Assembly (NCBI GenBank): GCA_964030785.1
Contig: OZ034967.1
Span: 53,822,765 to 53,886,764 of the forward strand
Source of the DNA: Siderastrea siderea
Taxonomy: Eukaryota > Cnidaria > Anthozoa > Scleractinia > Rhizangiidae
DNA: 64,000 nucleotides
Direction of reading: 5' to 3'
Shown here: piece after piece, positions 23,051 through 49,105 of the stretch
Numbering within the stretch: the stretch's first letter is position 1
Layout: the number at the start of each line of letters is the position of its first letter
Notes under the pieces: generated by a model
Databases searched by the model: none
The model's input: only the letters and a program-made list of their open reading frames with translations
What the model was told of the DNA's origin: nothing
Made by a program: the position numbers and the translations under genes

Positions 23051-23247
23051 TTGAATCAGTTTTCATGGACTTCTTTTAATTACTAATTAACCAAGGAAAA
23101 CAATTCTGTCGAAAGAAGGATTTACTGCAGTGGAACTTCTCCTTATGGACACCAATACAATCACCTCTCAATTTGACACACATAAAGGCCTGATTTCCGC
23201 CGCTCCCTCGGGTCCGGTCTTTGTTCCTCCCTGAGAAGAGGGAGGAG

Positions 23248-24305
23248 CACGGACTCATTTGTACCTGCTTTACACTTCACCCCTTTCTGACATTGTTAAG
23301 AAATTCAACTTGAGTTATCATTTTTATGCTGATGATTCACAACTTTATCTGTCCTTTCAGCCAACTATACCAGATGATAGGGATTTAGCTGTGTCCAACA
23401 TTGAACGCTGTGTACACGAGATTGATCACTGGATGTTGGTTAATCGTCTTAAACTGAACAAAGATAAGACTGAACTTCTAGTGATCTCCGCTACACATCT
23501 ACCGAGACCAATCCTTCAAGAAATCTCTGTCGTCAATGAGACCATCCGCTCCTCGCAGAAAGCAAGAAATATTGGTGTCATTTTTGACCATCATTTTCGT
23601 TTCAATGAGCATATTGCAAGTATTTGCAAATCATCTTTTTATCATCTCCGTAATATCAGCAATATAAGAAAGTACCTGTCATCCACCACTACTGAAATAC
23701 TTGTTCATGCGTTTGTATCTTCAAAATTGGATCACTGCAATTCTTTACTCTATGGCTTGCCGAACTGTCTAATAAAAAAGTTACAGCACGTCCAGAATGC
23801 CGCCGCTCGTCTCATTACCCTCTCAAGAAAACACGAACACATCACACCTATTTTGTTAAATCTCCACTGGCTTCCTGTTAATTATCGCATCATCTTTAAA
23901 ATTCTACTCATCACGTACAAGGCTCTAAACGATCTGGCACCTACATACGTTCGCGATCTTCTTACTCCTTACACTCCACCTCGTCAGCTACGTTCATCTT
24001 CAAAAGACCTTCTTTCAATTCCGCATTTCAATTTGAAAACATATGGCGCAAGATCTTTCTCCGTGGCAGCTCCTACACTCTGGAATACTCTGCCTTCTGA
24101 CATCAAGATCAGCTCCTCAGTGTCCCTTTTTAAACATAAACTTAAAACTTTCCTTTTTAAAAAAGCATTTTTATAACTTTTTAGCAACTTTTTTTATTAG
24201 TGTTTTTAATATTTTTAACGTTACTCCTGTAAAGCGCTTTTGAACTTTTAGGATATTGGCGCTATATAAATATTTTATTATTATTATTATTATTATTATT
24301 TCCCA
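23248..24305 (+). mobile_element. 5'-truncated L2/CR1-like LINE with open RT frame
   Basis: The frame up to the stop at 24174-24176 is uninterrupted for about 305 codons. It opens inside the reverse transcriptase palm at YLLYTSPLSD and has the catalytic YADDSQLYL motif. It continues through the thumb region with LDHCNSLLYGLP, LQHVQNAAARL, LHWLPV and FKILLITYKAL, and ends with the non-LTR C-terminal WNTLPSDI and LFKHKLKTFLF. The 3' tail has AAAGCGCTTT, GGCGCTATATAAATA and an (ATT)n run at about 24280-24300, the usual L2 ending. The endonuclease and front half of the RT are missing, so the copy is dead on arrival but young. Confidence 0.9.
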
Positions 24306-25279
24306 AACAGTGGCTGGTAATGGAGCCTAACATTTCACTTGATCAGAAAGACACCAAAATCTATACAGTAAATACATATAAAATTAATGATATGCCCATG
24401 TTGGACTCCTCAATAATATGGACACATAGTCCTGACCCTATGGTGTCTGCGTTAAAAGGGATCAACTATGCCACCACTTGGGTGACATTTCTACCAATGA
24501 GATACAATGTATGTGATGATAGCCTAGTAGTAGAGATCAGCCAACAAATTCGCACAACCAGGGACAAGAGAGATACAGATACAGTCTAACTCCACTCATA
24601 GGGTGGCACTGGTCAAAACAGCAAAGAGAATTACTGAACAACCACTTCATAAAATGCCAAGAGAAACTTTATTCAGCTATATATGGCAGACCCACTGAAT
24701 CAGAAACATATCCCATCCTGAAAAAAACAGTATTTTAGAGTAAAACTACAATTATTGAACTCTACATGTTAATGTTCTTTGCACATAACAAAATGTACCT
24801 CTGTTAGGAAAATGAAGTGCCATTCCAGCTACATGTATCAATGGACTTACACCACGACAGTCCCTCTGACAACAGTGCCTTAGAGAATCAGTGTGCTTGT
24901 TAAGCCAAAGAAAACAAGAGGGCATGAAATTTCTGTACATAAATTCACACAAATTTACATGTAACTCGGTTGACACAAATCAATATTTCTCTCATAAAAA
25001 GAACTGTCCTGACGCTTTGTTCCTTGTCACTTTAGCCTGGATAAGACACTTGGAAGGAGTCCCTAACTGAAGGCTGTTGCAAGACCAAGGCCACACCTTG
25101 GCATCCTGTGTTAGCTGTTCACAGGCTAATTGCATGTGAGGTGCCACAAAATTGCTCCTTGTATAGTACTTGCAAGTCATATATTTTGTTTCAAAGGCCA
25201 TCAATAATGTAGAGTGATGTAGATGTTATCCCTTTACTTAAGGGATGCTTGCAAGCAAATCGTTGAATTTGTTATCAAG
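24306..25279. other. Spacer and probable TIMM13 3' UTR
   Basis: No exon recognised. AATAAA on the minus strand (24668-24673) is a possible polyadenylation signal for TIMM13, about 600 bases past its stop. Confidence 0.35.
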
Positions 25280-27559
25280 TTAAAAGTTTCCGCCTTGACT
25301 GTGTTCTCTCTGTAACCTAGACTGGTATGTCTTTGATACTGTGTTCCATGCATCCATGTATCTATCCATACACATAGATATACATTTCTGAAAGGAAAAA
25401 CAAAGTTACTTATGCAAGCGTAATAGTTAAGTGGGAAGGCCAAGTAGGTGTAGACCATTTGTCTGTTGGGAAGGATTTCTTTTCTGATGCTCAGCCCCAG
25501 GGAACAAAAATCTTTAAAATCATCATGACTTTCCCTTTCAAACAATAATTTATTAACTATTTGTAAACTAACTGGACCAGTCAAATGCCCAAGAGTGGGG
25601 AACAGAAGTTAATCAAATACCTCAGGTCTGCCAGGTCTCCCCACCCTCTCCCCATCCCCCCCCAACATGTCCCTGCAGCTCACATAGGTACATTAATCTT
25701 TTTACACACAGAAAGACTTGAAAATGGTATATGTAGCTCACAACAGAGTCATGGTTAAAACAGCAGTAGCAACACAAACTTACTTTAAAGCAAAACAGAG
25801 TCAACTTTTACAAAAAATTTCATTCACTGAGCCAGAACACAAAGTAATGGATGAGGTAGACATTGGGCCGGGCACTGCTATAGACACGCTGAGTTACCAG
25901 CAAGTATGCTAGTGTTATGGAAGCCCACACATGGATGGCAAGCAATGGGGACACCTTATGGTGTCCCTCATCGATGTTCTTAAACAGGACTAAAAGAAGG
26001 CAGAGACCACAGAGCTAGCAGTGTGCATGATTGGTGAACCATAGGAGTGCACGTCTGTGGACATCCTAGCAGACATTGCTAAGGCTTATATGAAGAAAAA
26101 TATAGCTATAGATGCCCAAATATGTCTGAAATTTTGGGGGGTTACTGAAAAAAAGGGAAAATCTTCTTTTGACCTCATTTTTGTGCCATCGCGATCAAAA
26201 CTGTAATTGATATATACTCAAAAAGCTTTTCAAGTATTTCATTCCTTACCATCACCAATTGGGTAATCATTCATCTAATAACAGAACCATTAATTTTTCA
26301 ATTCCCTCCCAGTGCAGAGTTAACCCTTTTAAGCCCCAATAAAGATCAGCAACAAATTTCTCCTCAGCATATCATAACACACACAGGTCATGAGAATTTG
26401 GCAAATGATCACTAAGTATGAATTGTCTTGATATTTAAACAGGTTTTCCCAATAAGTAATCAATAAAATCTATTGAGACTAGTAAGGAGAATTGGCATGA
26501 TGGTGTTGGGGCTTTAAGGGTTACGTGGTCAGACAATGGATCAACTTTGTAGCTCTGCCCGCCTCAACTAGCTTCTGCCATTTGCGGGCGGAACCAAACT
26601 TCAATTATAAGTATTTAGTATTTAACAATTCATGTCTAATCATCATTTTCTGTGATTGGTTGAATAAAGGTTAACACTAGCATACCTGGCAAGGAAGGGA
26701 GTTACTAAATTGAAACTGCAAAGCCACAGCCAAATTTAAGTCACAAGTCATCACAAGTGTTCAGCCTGGATCAACTTGTGATCCATTCAACAAGGTCTTA
26801 TGTTCACTTGTTATAACTTGAGTTAAATACATGTATAGTTACATATAGTAACACATCTTGGTTGGGTAGGTTTCATAACTTGCCTAGCTAGAGCTGAGCT
26901 TGGTGACAGCTTACTGCATTACATGTAAAAGTGCAGTATGATCTTACCTGTTCAGAATTGTCCAGTTGTGCTCCTGGTTTATAAACACACTTTTTAAAGC
27001 ATTTATCGGACATTTTCTAAGAAAAAAAGAGACACAATAATTCAACAGCATGTATCTCAATAAATCCATGATGACATCCTGTACTTGAACATTATATTAC
27101 ATAGCTTGTTAACATTTAACACGTGCTTATTTATGAATTATTTAGTTCTGCACATAAAAATCACAAATACCAAAAACAAGTAAGGTTACATGAACTTAAT
27201 ATGAAGTTAGCCATTTCAAGGGTTGCATCATCTACAACAGAAAATTCGTAAATCTGCGTTTAGAGTCAAATCCCAGCAAGAAGTGTATCCACCGATAACG
27301 AACTTAAGTTCTTCACTTTAGTTACTTTTATAGGACTACAAAACCCGCTGCCTACAAGAAGCACTTAGCTTGTCGGCAAACACACGTGCAACTGATCGGG
27401 TATAAGTTTCGCGTTCTGCAAACTTACTGAAAGTAATTCCTGCAATGAAGCGACTAAAAGCTGGCTTTTAACTTGATCCATCAGTTCAGCTCTTTGAGCA
27501 CCATTCATTCCACCCGAGGAATTCGAAGATGACGATGAGGGAAAGCCAAAATCCGACAT
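25280..27559 (-). CDS. TIMM13: Mitochondrial import chaperone Tim13, complete, 3 exons
   Basis: Small Tim protein of the intermembrane space. With Tim8 it escorts hydrophobic inner- and outer-membrane precursors. Exons: 27428-27559, 26948-27016 and 25280-25387; 309 nt, 102 aa plus stop, close to the roughly 95 aa of other animals. All splice sites are GT-AG and phase 0. The start is [12 protein letters not shown], followed by [19 protein letters not shown]. The twin CX3C motif is complete: CFKKC encoded by exon 2 and CISMC by exon 3, with the usual spacing, followed by MDRYMDAWN and the C-terminal YQSRLQRE. The serine-rich N-terminus is longer than in vertebrates. The gene shares a divergent promoter with ATE1. 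Confidence 0.96.
26324..26520. mobile_element. 197-bp TTAA-type MITE in TIMM13 intron 2
   Basis: Left end CCCTTTTAAGCCCC preceded by TTAA; right end GGGGCTTTAAGGG followed by TTAC (one change from TTAA). Internal words TTTCTCCT and AGTAAGGAGAATT recur in copies at 36964-37130 and 63220-63344. Confidence 0.7.
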
Positions 27560-27722
27560 TTTCTACACAGGAAAAGCTCTGAAGAACAACTCTTGTCGAG
27601 ATGGACGTAGAGATGGAAGAAGGGAAGAGTATAACGCCCGCGATAAGAGCACTTGGTCTGCGGAGTTGCGTTACTTGACCCCAGTCCTCCCTACCGTCTT
27701 TCCCGGTTGGGCGTCTTCCAAG
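27560..27722. promoter_or_regulatory. Divergent promoter between TIMM13 and ATE1
   Basis: The two start codons are only 163 bp apart and face away from each other. The spacer is moderately GC-rich with no TATA box seen. ATE1 starts in CCAAGATGGCGGA, which matches the AAGATGGCGGC-type YY1/TISU element known to act as both promoter and initiator for genes with short 5' UTRs. Both products are housekeeping proteins. No 5' UTR intron is needed on either side. Confidence 0.7.
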
Positions 27723-41601
<13,879 letters not shown>

Positions 41602-41623
41602 ATTCAATTTCATGGTCTTAGTC

Positions 41624-41941
41624 GCCGGGGGTACTCATTAAAGTTTTATACGGGGAAGCTTCGTCTTGAGGTTCAAACCCTTACCCCTTTAATATGCTAA
41701 TTTTTGTCGAAGTGGTATTTTAGTCGCTGAGGCTCCAAGCTTTCGTGTATTTTGCGTTGCGATTTCTACCAAAATTGTGCAAACATTTTTAGTATTTAGG
41801 CTTAGCTGATATAACTCTTTCGATTTACGCTCAATTTCGAGATTTGGCGTTTTTTTTTTTCGCAAGCGCAAAAAAACGCACCCCTTTCGGGCGGAGCCTC
41901 CCCGTATAGCCTACTAGAGGGGGTACCCCCAATCTCCCGGG
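41624..41941. mobile_element. MITE 22 bp past the ATE1 stop codon
   Basis: Left end GCCGGGGGTACTC with TATACGGGGA further in; right end TCCCCGTATA then GGGGGTACCCCC and CCCGGGC. It probably lies in the ATE1 3' UTR and may have supplied or displaced the polyadenylation site. Confidence 0.65.
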
Positions 41942-43790
41942 CTTAGTCGTAGCAATTCGTAGGATCGTCACGCAATTTCTGATCCCAGGAAACGCGTTGC
42001 ACAACGCAACGAACGGCGTTATAGAACTTGCGTGACAACCCGGTTGGCACTACCAAAGAGAACTAATGTAATTAAAAGCTGAACGCTTCTAGAACACTTG
42101 AGATGTTTTATTGTAGCCTAAGACAAACTTGAAGTGAGCAAATAATTCAAGTGCGGCGCCAGTGAGTGTATTGTATGAACTATTTGGTCTTGTGTATAGA
42201 TTTTTCCATTTGGTGGTAAATAGTGTATAGATTTTGACCGGACCATTTTTCGTCTGAAATGTAGGGTATAGATATTGACCATTTTGGTCTGAAATGGACC
42301 ATAAGTTACATACTTGTCTGAAACAGATACAAATTTTTGCTATTTTAGCCTGAAAAAGGGAAAAGATTTGATCATGTTTTATAATGTGGTGTGAAAAATC
42401 ATATCGTTCTGTCTAAGCGAGGGTTAATTCCTGGGATACGAATCTGACAAGGATCCCCCACCCCACCCTTGTAATTGCCTCAGGCGTTTATTCGGACAAA
42501 CGCGGTTTATCAACTTGTTCCCATTGAAAAAGAGGACCTACAAAACGCGTGTGAGGTCACGTATTATTTATCTGCCTTGTGTTGAATTCAGTCCTTTGCT
42601 CATACTATGGAACGCGCCATTTTATTTTGGAGGGAGTGGTGAGGTGTTGGAGGTTGGGCAAATAAGAAAAAAATCACTGCAAAGCTTTTCCAGAAGGAAA
42701 AAATCATTGCACAGCAAAAGGAAGCAAAGGAATTTCTTGGAAACTAGTGAAAGAGAATTCATATAAAACTTAAAGTCAGCAAAAAATTAATTCGCATAGA
42801 AAAAACAAAATGTCCAACCCCTTCCCCCTCAACAATAAAATGGCTCGTCCCTTATGGATAAAGAGAGGCGGAACACAAAGAATGATGGGAACGGAAGAAA
42901 GTGGTAGCGGTTTTTTGTTTTCTTTCCCCCATCAGCTCCTGCTTTATCCTTCTTTTTTCTTACATATCCTGGACACAAGGCTGAGTAATATTTATGTGCG
43001 AGCAGAATAAAAAACAGAGCCATTCTGTTTTATGCTGAACAGAAGAATGCAATTTACGGTTTTAATGTCTTTTTAATCAGCCAGCTATTTTAGGCTGTAT
43101 TTACAATTGTAGTGAAATCATAGAAATCAAGATAATCATTTCATGTGCAGTATTGTTTTGTTCCTTGTCTAGAAGCTCTCGTAAAATAACGGTACAGAAC
43201 ATTCAAGTAGACCTTACTCACTAATATGTAGCATCAGTTTTTATCACCCAGAAAGATAATTTCCAAAGAAGTAAAGGAGCTCATTGTGAGTCGCTCTGTT
43301 GAGCGTTAAGGCAACGTTTAATTAAACCCTTTGTTCAATGGGAGATCTCGCTCCCGTCGCCGTCGTGGTTTCGTCCACTCACTATAATTATAATTTAGTG
43401 CAAAGATACATTAACATTTCCTATAAAAATAACTTTTCTGCCTTCAAAACCACCGAATCAAAACTTTTGAATTTCAGGATAGCATATTTTGTGATGCTCT
43501 TTCTTACGATGTTATGGGTTTCCGGCTGTACACTTGACATTGTATGTTGTTTGTTGGATATGTACCGATACACGAGGACAGAATCCGATTTCTTGGTAAA
43601 CCGACATCAATAAAAGCCACGGCGGACATTTTTCGAAAAGGTCTATACTTCATATAAACCAGTGACAACAATTATCGAAAAATCTCGTTACAATTCTTTC
43701 ATTCCCAGGAACTCCTAAAATCAAAACGCGAGAAAAATCCTAGCTTGCAAAGCAGGCATATTTTGGGGACGAGCGAACGCTGTAGCCGCC
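41942..43790. other. Intergenic, no gene recognised
   Basis: 42190-42420 repeats GTATAGAT, TTTTGACC and GTCTGAAAT words, a decayed repeat related to 29100-29200. Open frames at 42515-42766, 42810-43010 and 43338-43613 lack splice context or family likeness. Confidence 0.4.
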
Positions 43791-43794
43791 ATCT

Positions 43795-43926
43795 TGGGGA
43801 CGTGCGAGTGCCAAAATCTCGGTTATCGTAGCTGCCTTTCCCCGCGCCTCTCCCTAGCACCCTAAGATTTTGCAAATCCAATATGGCGGCTACGATAACC
43901 GAGATTTTGGCACCCGCACGTCCCCA
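43795..43926. mobile_element. Foldback element with ATGGCGGCTACGATAACC arms
   Basis: TTGGGGACGTGCGAGTGCC and AAAATCTCGGTTATCGTAGC pair with their complements on the right. The embedded AATATGGCGGCTACG resembles a YY1-type site but belongs to the repeat. Confidence 0.75.
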
Positions 43927-43981
43927 AGAAAACGCCTACATTGCAGGCTAGAAAAATCCAAAATTTGGGGAGAGTAGAAAG

Positions 43982-44068
43982 AGCAACCAAGGGGGAGGGG
44001 TATTTTCTCCTCCCTTTCCCTCCCCTCTCCTTTTCCTTTCAGACTAATCCCCTCCCCCTTGGTTGCTA
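43982..44068. repeat. Inverted repeat, AACCAAGGGGGAGGGG arms
   Basis: GCAACCAAGGGGGAGGGG and CCCCTCCCCCTTGGTTGC flank a C/T-rich core. Confidence 0.7.
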
Positions 44069-44119
44069 GAAAAATCCAAAATTTTCTTTTAAAAAACGAA
44101 GAGCACCGTAGGAAAACAC

Positions 44120-44310
44120 TGTTCAAGTACGTTTGTTTGAATGGTCGCAAATAAGAATTTCATCCACAGACTAAAAAGTTAGAACCACCTTGAACAACAT
44201 AATAAACACTGCCACAAAAAAGTAGGACTCGGATGCTTTCATTTGAATGTTTGCATCGTACGATTTCTTCAACACTTGTATTTTGACTCAGTCTACGAGT
44301 GAAAGAGTTA
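44120..44310. mobile_element. Diverged copy of the CCCTTTCACTCCC MITE
   Basis: It contains GTTTGAATGGTCGCA, ATTTCATCCACAGACT and the end GAGTGAAAGAGTTA, matching the 31222-31410 family. The left end is degraded. Confidence 0.55.
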
Positions 44311-45104
44311 CAGTATACAAAATTCAACGACGTGATAAAAAAATTAAGTGTTGATATACACACTCGTTTTAAACGATATTTTTGTATATTTTGCAAAGTT
44401 ATTACCCCCTCCCTCTCCGAAAAATATCCCTCTATCCATACTCTACACTGGTCCCTGTGCTTTGCTGGTTATAAAACAAGCCTTTCTAAAGGCTATGTAT
44501 GACTCTTCCTATGATTAATTAAAAGAAAAAAACACTAAAAGGTATTTACACGTCACTGTACTTGCTTTACATTTCTTTTGGTGATATGAGGCACACTGGA
44601 GCGAATTTTCAACGATCGAGAAGTATAAGCGTGTTTACCATTTGCATGTGCGTTTGAGGTGACAGTTTTTGAATGGAAAGGAATTTTCCAACCAACGGGA
44701 GCAGTTGGTGCTTAGGAGAAAAACCGTTCAGAAATTTCTAGCTTGCGTTTTATTCTAAGCGAAGGCACATTGGAACCCCGCTAATACGCCCAGTTGGCTG
44801 GCCATACGCCTTTGGCCGTGGTTATTAAAAAAAAAAAAACGAAAGGAAGAAAGCTTAAAGAAAAAACATCACAGGCAGGCAATATGATTGCAACCGCTCA
44901 CCAAATACAGTTTAGAAAAATAATTTTCGCTTTTTCCTCGGTGGGTGTCAAATTTACAAAATTTTTTAAATAACTTTGGGGCACATAACGATGGTCGCTG
45001 TTCAAATTAACGAGATGATCCACGGATTGCAGAGGTTTTCAGAAAAGGAAACGACCGAACTCATATTTCGGCCACAAGAAAGTGCTCGTAATAAGGTGGT
45101 GCGG

Positions 45105-45720
45105 TGATGTACTGGTCATTGCGGCGTTGAACTTAAGACTGATCGTAGGGTAGGTGATTCGAGGCTGGTGCGCGTTTCTCGACGAAAGATCCGAAAACTG
45201 TTCGGGCCCGAAAGACCATTCGTATAAATACGAACCTCTCGCGCTACAAAGCTGTCATTTTAACATGTCTTCAAAATAAGAAGTGGTTGACTTATTATTA
45301 GGAGAGTTTCATGCTTAGAAACTCGTTTATTTTCAAGATAAAGTTTGAATTATCTGATTTCGGGCACGATAATTCAACCTGTATCTTGAACACAAGAAAG
45401 TTTCTAAGTATGAGACGTTGTTATAAGATGAACATTTCTTATCTTAAAGACAGTGTTGAAATAACAGTTTTGTAGGGTGAGTGGTTTACTTGATTACAAA
45501 TGGCTTTTCGGAGCCGAAAGGTTTTCGGGTCTTGGAAGAAACGCGCACCTGGTCGGTGCGTCGTGTCGTGTTGTTTCCTTAGACAAGAAAACTACTCTAC
45601 ATTGACTCTGTCCACACGGGGAGGTGACCCTGCGATGGACTAGCATCCCATTCAGGGGGGAGTAGTAAGGCTACCAGTTGCTACCTTCTACCCGCCGCAG
45701 GCCACCAGGCTTGTAAAATC
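45105..45720 (+). mobile_element. SINE split by a MITE
   Basis: The SINE head GGTGGTGCGGTGATGTACTG and GGTAGGTGATTCGAGGCTG are cut at 45167. The body resumes at 45549 through GTGTCGTGTTGTTTCCTTAG and GACCCTGCGATGGACTAGCA. Same family as 39568-39800. Confidence 0.75.
45168..45548. mobile_element. 381-bp MITE inside the SINE, 3-bp CTG duplication
   Basis: Ends GTGCGCGTTTCT and AGAAACGCGCAC, extended by a looser CCGAAAAC/GTTTTCGG pairing. CTG flanks both sides (45165-45167 and 45549-45551). The interior carries inner inverted words such as TTCTAAGTATGAGAC. No coding frame. Confidence 0.75.
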
Positions 45721-46701
45721 CAGGCCCCGGTTCCTGGAAAGCCGATTAGCGCTAATCGAGGGTTAAATCTCGCTAATCCAGGATTAAAATTTATCCTTCG
45801 GTTAGATTCTGTTCCTGAAAGCACAATTAACACAAACCAAGCGATAAACGAGTGGTTAAATTTAATCCACCTAGCGACGTCGATTAACTCACTAATCGGG
45901 GGAAAAACTTGATCAAAACAAACAAAATGGCGAACTTAAATTTTGCGATATTGTTAGTCTAGTTGAGTAAGGAAAAAGAAAGGAGGCAATTTATCCTAGA
46001 CAAATTACTCTTAGCAACTTAAATAACAAATAATTTTATTGTCTGCGCAAATTCGAGGGGTAATCGACTGAGTTTTGGGCGCAAACACCTGCAGCGAAAT
46101 GTGATGTCCCAAAAAGGACCGACAAACACGTAAATCGAGTAGTCGAGTTTTCGGTTTTAGAATACCAGCAATAGCTCTATAAAATTCTATTAAACGGTAA
46201 CTCTGGAATTGTGGCTTCAGTAAATAGGATCTTCACAAAGCAGAATTTATGAACCGATCTTCAGGACTACGAGTAAGCTTATGATAGAACGAAACTGAAA
46301 GGCATGAATTTCGAAGCCATCTTTCATCGCAAGCGTTAGCGCGAATAATCAACTTTTCACGGAACAATTTGCTGGTTTTGGGTTTCTACAGAAGAATAAT
46401 TGAATGAAATAAAATATTTATGGCAATTTTGGTAAAGTAGGAGAAGATGTTTTATTGAAATAACGTGAATATAAGACGAAAATGTTGACGATTAATTAAA
46501 GCGAAGTTGTTGTCGTTCTCAAGCAATGCAGACACTGAAACAGAGGTTTTTCAGTGATTTAAAACAAAAACAAAATGTCAAATTTCTGTAAAAGGCAAAC
46601 GTAACAAAACAGATAGGCTACAAATATCAAAGACAATTATTCGGCACAAATCAGTACTTTATTGTTAACATTTTCTGAGAGGCAAGTCTTGCTTTGTTTA
46701 A

Positions 46702-47322
46702 GGTGGCTCCTTATTGTTTTTTGACCGCGCGCGCGCTGATGTTGTGAGCTGTAGTAATCTGCGCGCGCTCACATGAAATCGTAAGGTTTTCCTGACATTT
46801 TATGACGTCAGCATGAGCAAACAAAGCAAATTTAACATGAATTCTCGCGTTTCCTTCGGTGAATTTTTTTAAAATTTTGCACATATTGAGATACTAACGC
46901 TACCTTCCACATACTATTTTTTGAAAAAATTCTGTCAGAGCAATTCAGTTTAATCGTTAAAAATAAGAAATCACGTGATATCGGTGAAACCGTCTGAACG
47001 ACCCCATATTTTTTCCCCTGCAAAATGTTAGTAAAAATCATTTTCACAGGATAGGAAAGTTTAAAAAAAATTCACCGGGGGAAAATCAAAATATTAAAGA
47101 ATAAAGATGAATCAATGGTAAATATCCGTCATTCCTTAGACGTTTTGTTGCCATGACAACGGCCTATGCCTAAGAAGCAAAAACTGAAAAATAAGGGTAA
47201 TTATGTTGGTAACCTTACTGGCAAATCTCAGGACTAGGAAATCAAAGACAACAGAATTAGGGTTTCTTTTGTAACCCTTGCCAGTTCGAATGCTCACTTT
47301 TGTAGAACTCCAGGGAGCCACC
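46702..47322. mobile_element. 621-bp MITE flanked by TTAA
   Basis: Ends GGTGGCTCC and GGAGCCACC lie between TTAA at 46698-46701 and 47323-47326. Nested in the outer element. Terminal repeat only about 9-10 bp; no coding frame. Confidence 0.7.
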
Positions 47323-48040
47323 TTAAGCTCAAAATAGTTTCCATGATTGAAATAATCAAGAGGTGGTGAACTCACCGATGTTCAGATGCAGCCCACATTT
47401 CACCTCGAATCAGCATCACTTTGCACTGAACCATGATTTCCACTTTCTTTTTCTTTGAGGAAAGGCTTGAAGTTTTGTTTTTTCATAACCAGAAAAAGGG
47501 CAAATCGTACCGCGGTCAAATATCGACAATAGTCTACAACAGGTACTGATCGGTAAAACGAGTATCGGAGTCGACTTTTTTCTCCCGCTCTGTCGTTTTC
47601 CCGCGCTTTTATATGCTGGTAACTTGTTTAACCGGTTTGATATGAGTTTAAACGAGAAATAACTCTGCTTTCAGGAACGCCTTTTTATCCCTGGATTAGT
47701 TATTCTAGAGATAAGGAATTTAATCGTGGATTAACTGCTAATCGGGGGGGATAATTTAGGGCCTCTTCATATGAGCCCGGTTGACCGGGCTGGCCCGGTT
47801 TCCGAGATCTCTCCTCACTCCTATTTCCTTTGTAAAAATTGCGATGTGTTCATATGAGAAGGCGGGCCAGCCCGGTTACCGAGATCTCGGTTTCTACAAC
47901 CGAGATCTCGGCAACCGGGATGAAAATTTTCTCCATATGAACGCTCCAGCCCGGTTACCGGGACGAAAATGTTTCAAGTACGCATGCCTCATAAGGACGC
48001 TGACTAAACGGAACGCAGCTCACACAACCTCGTGTTCAAC

Positions 48041-49105
48041 ATGGCGGATGGCGTGGAAGTGTCTTCGAAGAACTCTTTGAAGAGATTCCGTTGGGAAACA
48101 GAGACGGTAAGCCAGTTGATCGACTGTTTACTTGAATACAAAACAAAAATGGCCTATAGAAACCTTGAGTACCTTCAGTACCAAGAACTTCGAGTGGAGA
48201 TGGCGAAGCTTCATGTGGACAGTGAATATATGTTTGGTCCTGTGGTTGCTGTAAAGTTACCGGATGATTTCGAAACCCGTTCAAAGGAAGAGAAGGCCAA
48301 AGCAAAGCATGATGTAAAAGAGTCAAAAGATATGATAAGGAAAGGACAGAAGAGAGTAATGGAAAAGGTAAAAGAAATCAGACAGAGTTTCTCTAAAGCT
48401 GTAGTTTCTGGCAGCAGGAGTGGCAGTGGAAAAATTGTTTATGAATTTTACGACAAACTGATAACATTGTGGGGTGGTTCTGCCGGCACAGAGCCCCTTT
48501 CTTATGGTGTGGGAGGAGATGATTTTCAGGAAGATAATGAAGTTATCCAGTGTCACAATCCAGAAGATGACAACTTAAGCGTGTTAAGTTTCGATTCAGA
48601 AACTCCCAGTACTTCAGCTGGTTTAAGTGATCTAGGCCCTGAAGATAATGGGGCTAATGAAAGTGAGAATGTGGCACCTAATAACAAACGCAAAGCTAAC
48701 TGTGTACCAAAGCTAATTGACAACAAAAGAAAGCATTTGGAAAAAAGACTTTCTGCTGCCCAGAGGGATGAATTGCTTATTAAAGAAGCTAAGGAAGATG
48801 CCCAGTTTCGAAAGGACCTTGCTGAGGCAATGCGGGAGTCTACAGCAAGTTTTTCTCAAAGTATTGAAAGTGTTAGTAAAGCCATGACTGATCTAGGTGC
48901 AGGAGTTTGTCGATCAATCGAGATGCTATCACAAGCATTGCAACAACCTTATGCAGTAGCACGAGCACCTGTAAATCAGGATTTGTTCTATCAAAACCCA
49001 ATGCAAGTTGCACCTCAGGCTGCTGAGAATGTTTATGCCCAACTATTTACCTCACATAACCATCAAGATCCTGGAAGTAGTGGAAACTTTTATTATCAAC
49101 CATAG
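48041..49105 (+). CDS. Harbinger Myb/SANT-like DNA-binding protein, intact
   Basis: 354 aa. The ATG at 48041 (AACATGGCGGATGG) is chosen over the upstream non-ATG extension of the frame. Residues about 14-50 (LKRFRWETETVSQLIDCLLE onward) look like the trihelix/Myb-SANT domain that accompanies PIF/Harbinger transposases and directs them to DNA and the nucleus. The centre has SGSGKIVYEFYDKLITLWGG, then an acidic Ser-rich linker, a basic NNKRK/DNKRKHLEKR segment and a C-terminal helical region rich in AEAMRES/SQSIESVSKAM. No stop or frameshift. Confidence 0.88.
   Translation: MADGVEVSSKNSLKRFRWETETVSQLIDCLLEYKTKMAYRNLEYLQYQELRVEMAKLHVDSEYMFGPVVAVKLPDDFETRSKEEKAKAKHDVKESKDMIRKGQKRVMEKVKEIRQSFSKAVVSGSRSGSGKIVYEFYDKLITLWGGSAGTEPLSYGVGGDDFQEDNEVIQCHNPEDDNLSVLSFDSETPSTSAGLSDLGPEDNGANESENVAPNNKRKANCVPKLIDNKRKHLEKRLSAAQRDELLIKEAKEDAQFRKDLAEAMRESTASFSQSIESVSKAMTDLGAGVCRSIEMLSQALQQPYAVARAPVNQDLFYQNPMQVAPQAAENVYAQLFTSHNHQDPGSSGNFYYQP

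Noticed and set aside
27666..27722. In-frame extension upstream of the ATE1 ATG
   Set aside because: It has no ATG, overlaps the promoter and the family N-terminus fits the ATG at 27723.
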